In this document: positions 4,745-6,315 of the stretch, piece by piece
Layout of the letters: each line of letters starts with the position of its first letter
Numbering within the stretch: the first letter of the stretch is position 1
NCBI GenBank assembly: GCA_031258375.1
Contig: JAIRMX010000103.1
Span: 1 to 6,315 of the forward strand
Length of the DNA stretch: 6,315 bases
From: Elusimicrobiota bacterium
Lineage (GTDB): Bacteria; Elusimicrobiota; Elusimicrobia; Elusimicrobiales; Elusimicrobiaceae
Reading direction: 5' to 3'
Notes under the pieces: model-generated
The model's database searches: none
Seen by the model: the letters and a program-made list of their open reading frames with translations, nothing else
Told to the model about the DNA's origin: nothing
Made by a program: the position numbers and the translations under genes

Positions 4745-6315
4745 ATGAAAAAGGAATATATATTTTGTGGAGAAAAAAAAGAAATAATAAAAAGTTGTAA
4801 CGGGGATTATTATGATTCTTTTTCGTTTGCAGGCAAACCATATGCTTTGCATTTCAATGCGATTAACAGTTTTGGCGCGCGCGCAAGATTTGTATCAAAA
4901 ATAATAAACGGAATGAAGAAAGCCGCATATATAACGATAATATTATTAATACTTAATATAATTATGCCCGAATACGTAAAAGCGTTTACAAATAACGTAG
5001 CCGCCGGAAGTTCGGTTACGGGGGAAATAGTATCGGGAGGAACGCAGGAAGTTTTCGGCACGGCTAATAATACCACGATTAACGGCGGCGGAGAACAAAA
5101 TGTTAGAAATTATGGCATAGTCAATAATACCATAGTTAATGATGACGGCATTCAAATAGTCGGTCACGACGGAACGGCAAAAGACACCACGGTTAACAGC
5201 GGCGGATTACAGTTTGTCGCCGCAAGCGGCAAAGCTGAAAACACTACGGTTAGAGCCGGCGGCAGTCAAACTGTCTTTGACGGAAGCGCTTTCGGCATAA
5301 AACAGCTTGAAGGCGGGAATATTAACGCTACCGTAGGCACGGGATTATATATGGGAACTTATGTTAGCGGCACTAACGCTTTAGGACAAACGTTTACTTT
5401 GAAAGACGGAGTGGCGGATAATTTCATTTTATATCAGAACGGTTCTCAAACCGTCGCTTACGGAGGCGTAAGCAATATGACCATATTAAACAGCGGCGGA
5501 GTGCAAAAAGTTCAAGATCAAGGAGAAGCTAATAATACCACAATTAACACAGGCGGAGTTCAAACTCTTAATCTCGGCGCTCGCGCGAATAATACCGTTA
5601 ATAACGGCGGTACGCTAAACGCTTTTTCAGGTTCCTTTATAAAAAATTATGACGCTAAAGACGGAAAAATTAATATGTATGGCGACAACACGCTCTCAGG
5701 CAATACGAACCTTATCGGGGGAGCGTTGAATATAATGAATTCCGGAAGCTTCAATACGATAAATATAGAGAATCTGCAATCTGACAATGCCGTAATCAAT
5801 ATGAATGTGGATATGGAAAAACATACAGGGGATTTACTTAAGATAAGCGGGAGTTATAACGGTTCGTCTCTTATAAAATTAAAGAACATTGCGCCGATAT
5901 TCACTCAGACAAGCGGGGACGGGCTGAAACTGGTAGAAATAGCAAATACGGCAACAGGCAGCGGGACATTTGCGCTTGCCGGAGGAAAATGGGACGCGGG
6001 CGGATATGAATATATGTTATATCGGGGGACGGAAAATGCCGTTGGAAACGATTGGTATTTACGAAGCTCGAACTCCTTTAGCGATGTGTTTAAAACGATG
6101 ATAAACATACCTTTATTAAATAGCGTATTGGCCGAAACGGGTATGAATTCATTACAAAAACGCTTAGGCGATTTAAGAAATATGGGAAGCGGAGATAACG
6201 GAATATGGGCAAGAACGCATTATAAAAGCATAACGATAGACGAACTTCAAAAAACGGATATGCGGATGTTTGGAGTAGAAGCTGGATATGACCGGCTGGT
6301 AACACCCGGAGAAAA
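4745..6315 (+). CDS. AIDA-I-type autotransporter (type Va), 3' end outside window
   Basis: A surface adhesin-like protein that passes the inner membrane by the Sec route and is displayed through its own C-terminal beta-barrel. At least 523 residues are encoded, open to the window end. Residues 1-56 are an unusual polar extension. Residues 57-80 form a standard signal peptide (MKKAAYITIILLILNII, then MPEYVKA) with likely cleavage after A80. Residues 97-189 and 231-287 carry AIDA-type repeats of about 19 residues built on S-G-G-x-Q-x-V and N-N-T-T-I-N. About 300-441 is the pertactin-like linker/autochaperone, with HTGDLLKISGSYNG (360-373), GSGTFALAGGKWDAGGYEYM (405-424) and GNDWYLRS (434-441). 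After a helix (SLQKRLGDLRNM), GDNGIWARTHYKS (483-495) begins the barrel. The start is supported by AAGGGGA with four bases to the ATG. Ligand unknown; Endomicrobium-type bacteria carry similar proteins. Confidence 0.88.
   Translation, partial: MKKEYIFCGEKKEIIKSCNGDYYDSFSFAGKPYALHFNAINSFGARARFVSKIINGMKKAAYITIILLILNIIMPEYVKAFTNNVAAGSSVTGEIVSGGTQEVFGTANNTTINGGGEQNVRNYGIVNNTIVNDDGIQIVGHDGTAKDTTVNSGGLQFVAASGKAENTTVRAGGSQTVFDGSAFGIKQLEGGNINATVGTGLYMGTYVSGTNALGQTFTLKDGVADNFILYQNGSQTVAYGGVSNMTILNSGGVQKVQDQGEANNTTINTGGVQTLNLGARANNTVNNGGTLNAFSGSFIKNYDAKDGKINMYGDNTLSGNTNLIGGALNIMNSGSFNTINIENLQSDNAVINMNVDMEKHTGDLLKISGSYNGSSLIKLKNIAPIFTQTSGDGLKLVEIANTATGSGTFALAGGKWDAGGYEYMLYRGTENAVGNDWYLRSSNSFSDVFKTMINIPLLNSVLAETGMNSLQKRLGDLRNMGSGDNGIWARTHYKSITIDELQKTDMRMFGVEAGYDRLVTPGE
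5033..5311 (+). repeat. AIDA-type passenger repeats, first block (five units)
   Basis: Five consecutive units of about 19 codons lie within the autotransporter. They begin SGGTQEV, GGGEQNV, DDGIQIV, SGGLQFV and AGGSQTV, and most end in a T-T/I-V/I-N motif. They predict turns of a right-handed beta-helix. The DNA copies have diverged, so the repeat is clearest at protein level. The fifth unit degrades after SAFGIKQLE. Confidence 0.8.
5435..5608 (+). repeat. AIDA-type passenger repeats, second block (three units)
   Basis: Three more units, beginning QNGSQTV, SGGVQKV and TGGVQTL, each carry an internal N-x-T-(I/V)-N or equivalent. A stretch of about 41 residues with no repeat pattern separates them from the first block. 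Confidence 0.75.

Noticed and set aside
4667..5167. Three minus-strand ORFs across the autotransporter start
   Set aside because: Antisense to a long plus-strand frame with signal peptide and repeats.
5033..5608. Possible CRISPR-like spaced repeats
   Set aside because: The periodicity is about 57 bases at codon level with diverged DNA; it is the AIDA protein repeat, not a CRISPR array.
5905..6305. Two minus-strand ORFs at the right end
   Set aside because: Antisense to the autotransporter linker and barrel start, which carry clear family motifs.

Overview
The window is AT-rich overall and appears to hold a decayed prophage tail module on the minus strand, flanked by a broken insertion sequence on one side and an outer-membrane autotransporter gene on the other. 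The autotransporter implies a diderm (Gram-negative) bacterium. The mixture of AIDA-type autotransporters, phage and IS fossils and AT-rich DNA recalls Elusimicrobiota of the Endomicrobium type. That assignment is a guess from style, not from a marker gene.

Layout: 1-592 (+) is the 3' part of a DDE (rve-type) transposase with several disabling mutations. 675-1318 (-) is an intact toxin-antitoxin pair: a RelE/HigB-like toxin first, then an HTH antitoxin, overlapping by ATGA. 1363-1724 (-) is a KilA-N protein remnant with a lost N-terminus, a frameshift and an internal deletion. 1860-2597 (-) is the N-terminal part of a phage tape measure protein that runs into an unrelated short C-terminus. 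2641-2775 (+) is a small single-pass membrane protein gene, inserted against the direction of the tail genes, with its own good sigma70-like promoter. 2788-3446 (-) is a tail assembly chaperone pair joined by a probable programmed -1 frameshift on a run of ten A, as in lambda G/GT. 3490-4341 (-) is a putative major tail (tube) protein, noticeably GC-rich, followed by a strong intrinsic terminator. 4342-4744 is mostly unexplained, but it contains what may be the tail end of one more lost phage gene. 4745-6315 (+) is an AIDA-I-like autotransporter cut by the window end, with an unusual 56-residue extension before its signal peptide.

The minus-strand tail genes keep the usual order (major tail protein, terminator, chaperone, frameshifted chaperone, tape measure), so they descend from one virion assembly operon. 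The truncated tape measure and the absent neighbours mean that no functional tail can be made from this window alone. The toxin-antitoxin pair is the most intact unit beside the phage debris. The autotransporter is a separate transcription unit facing away from the prophage.
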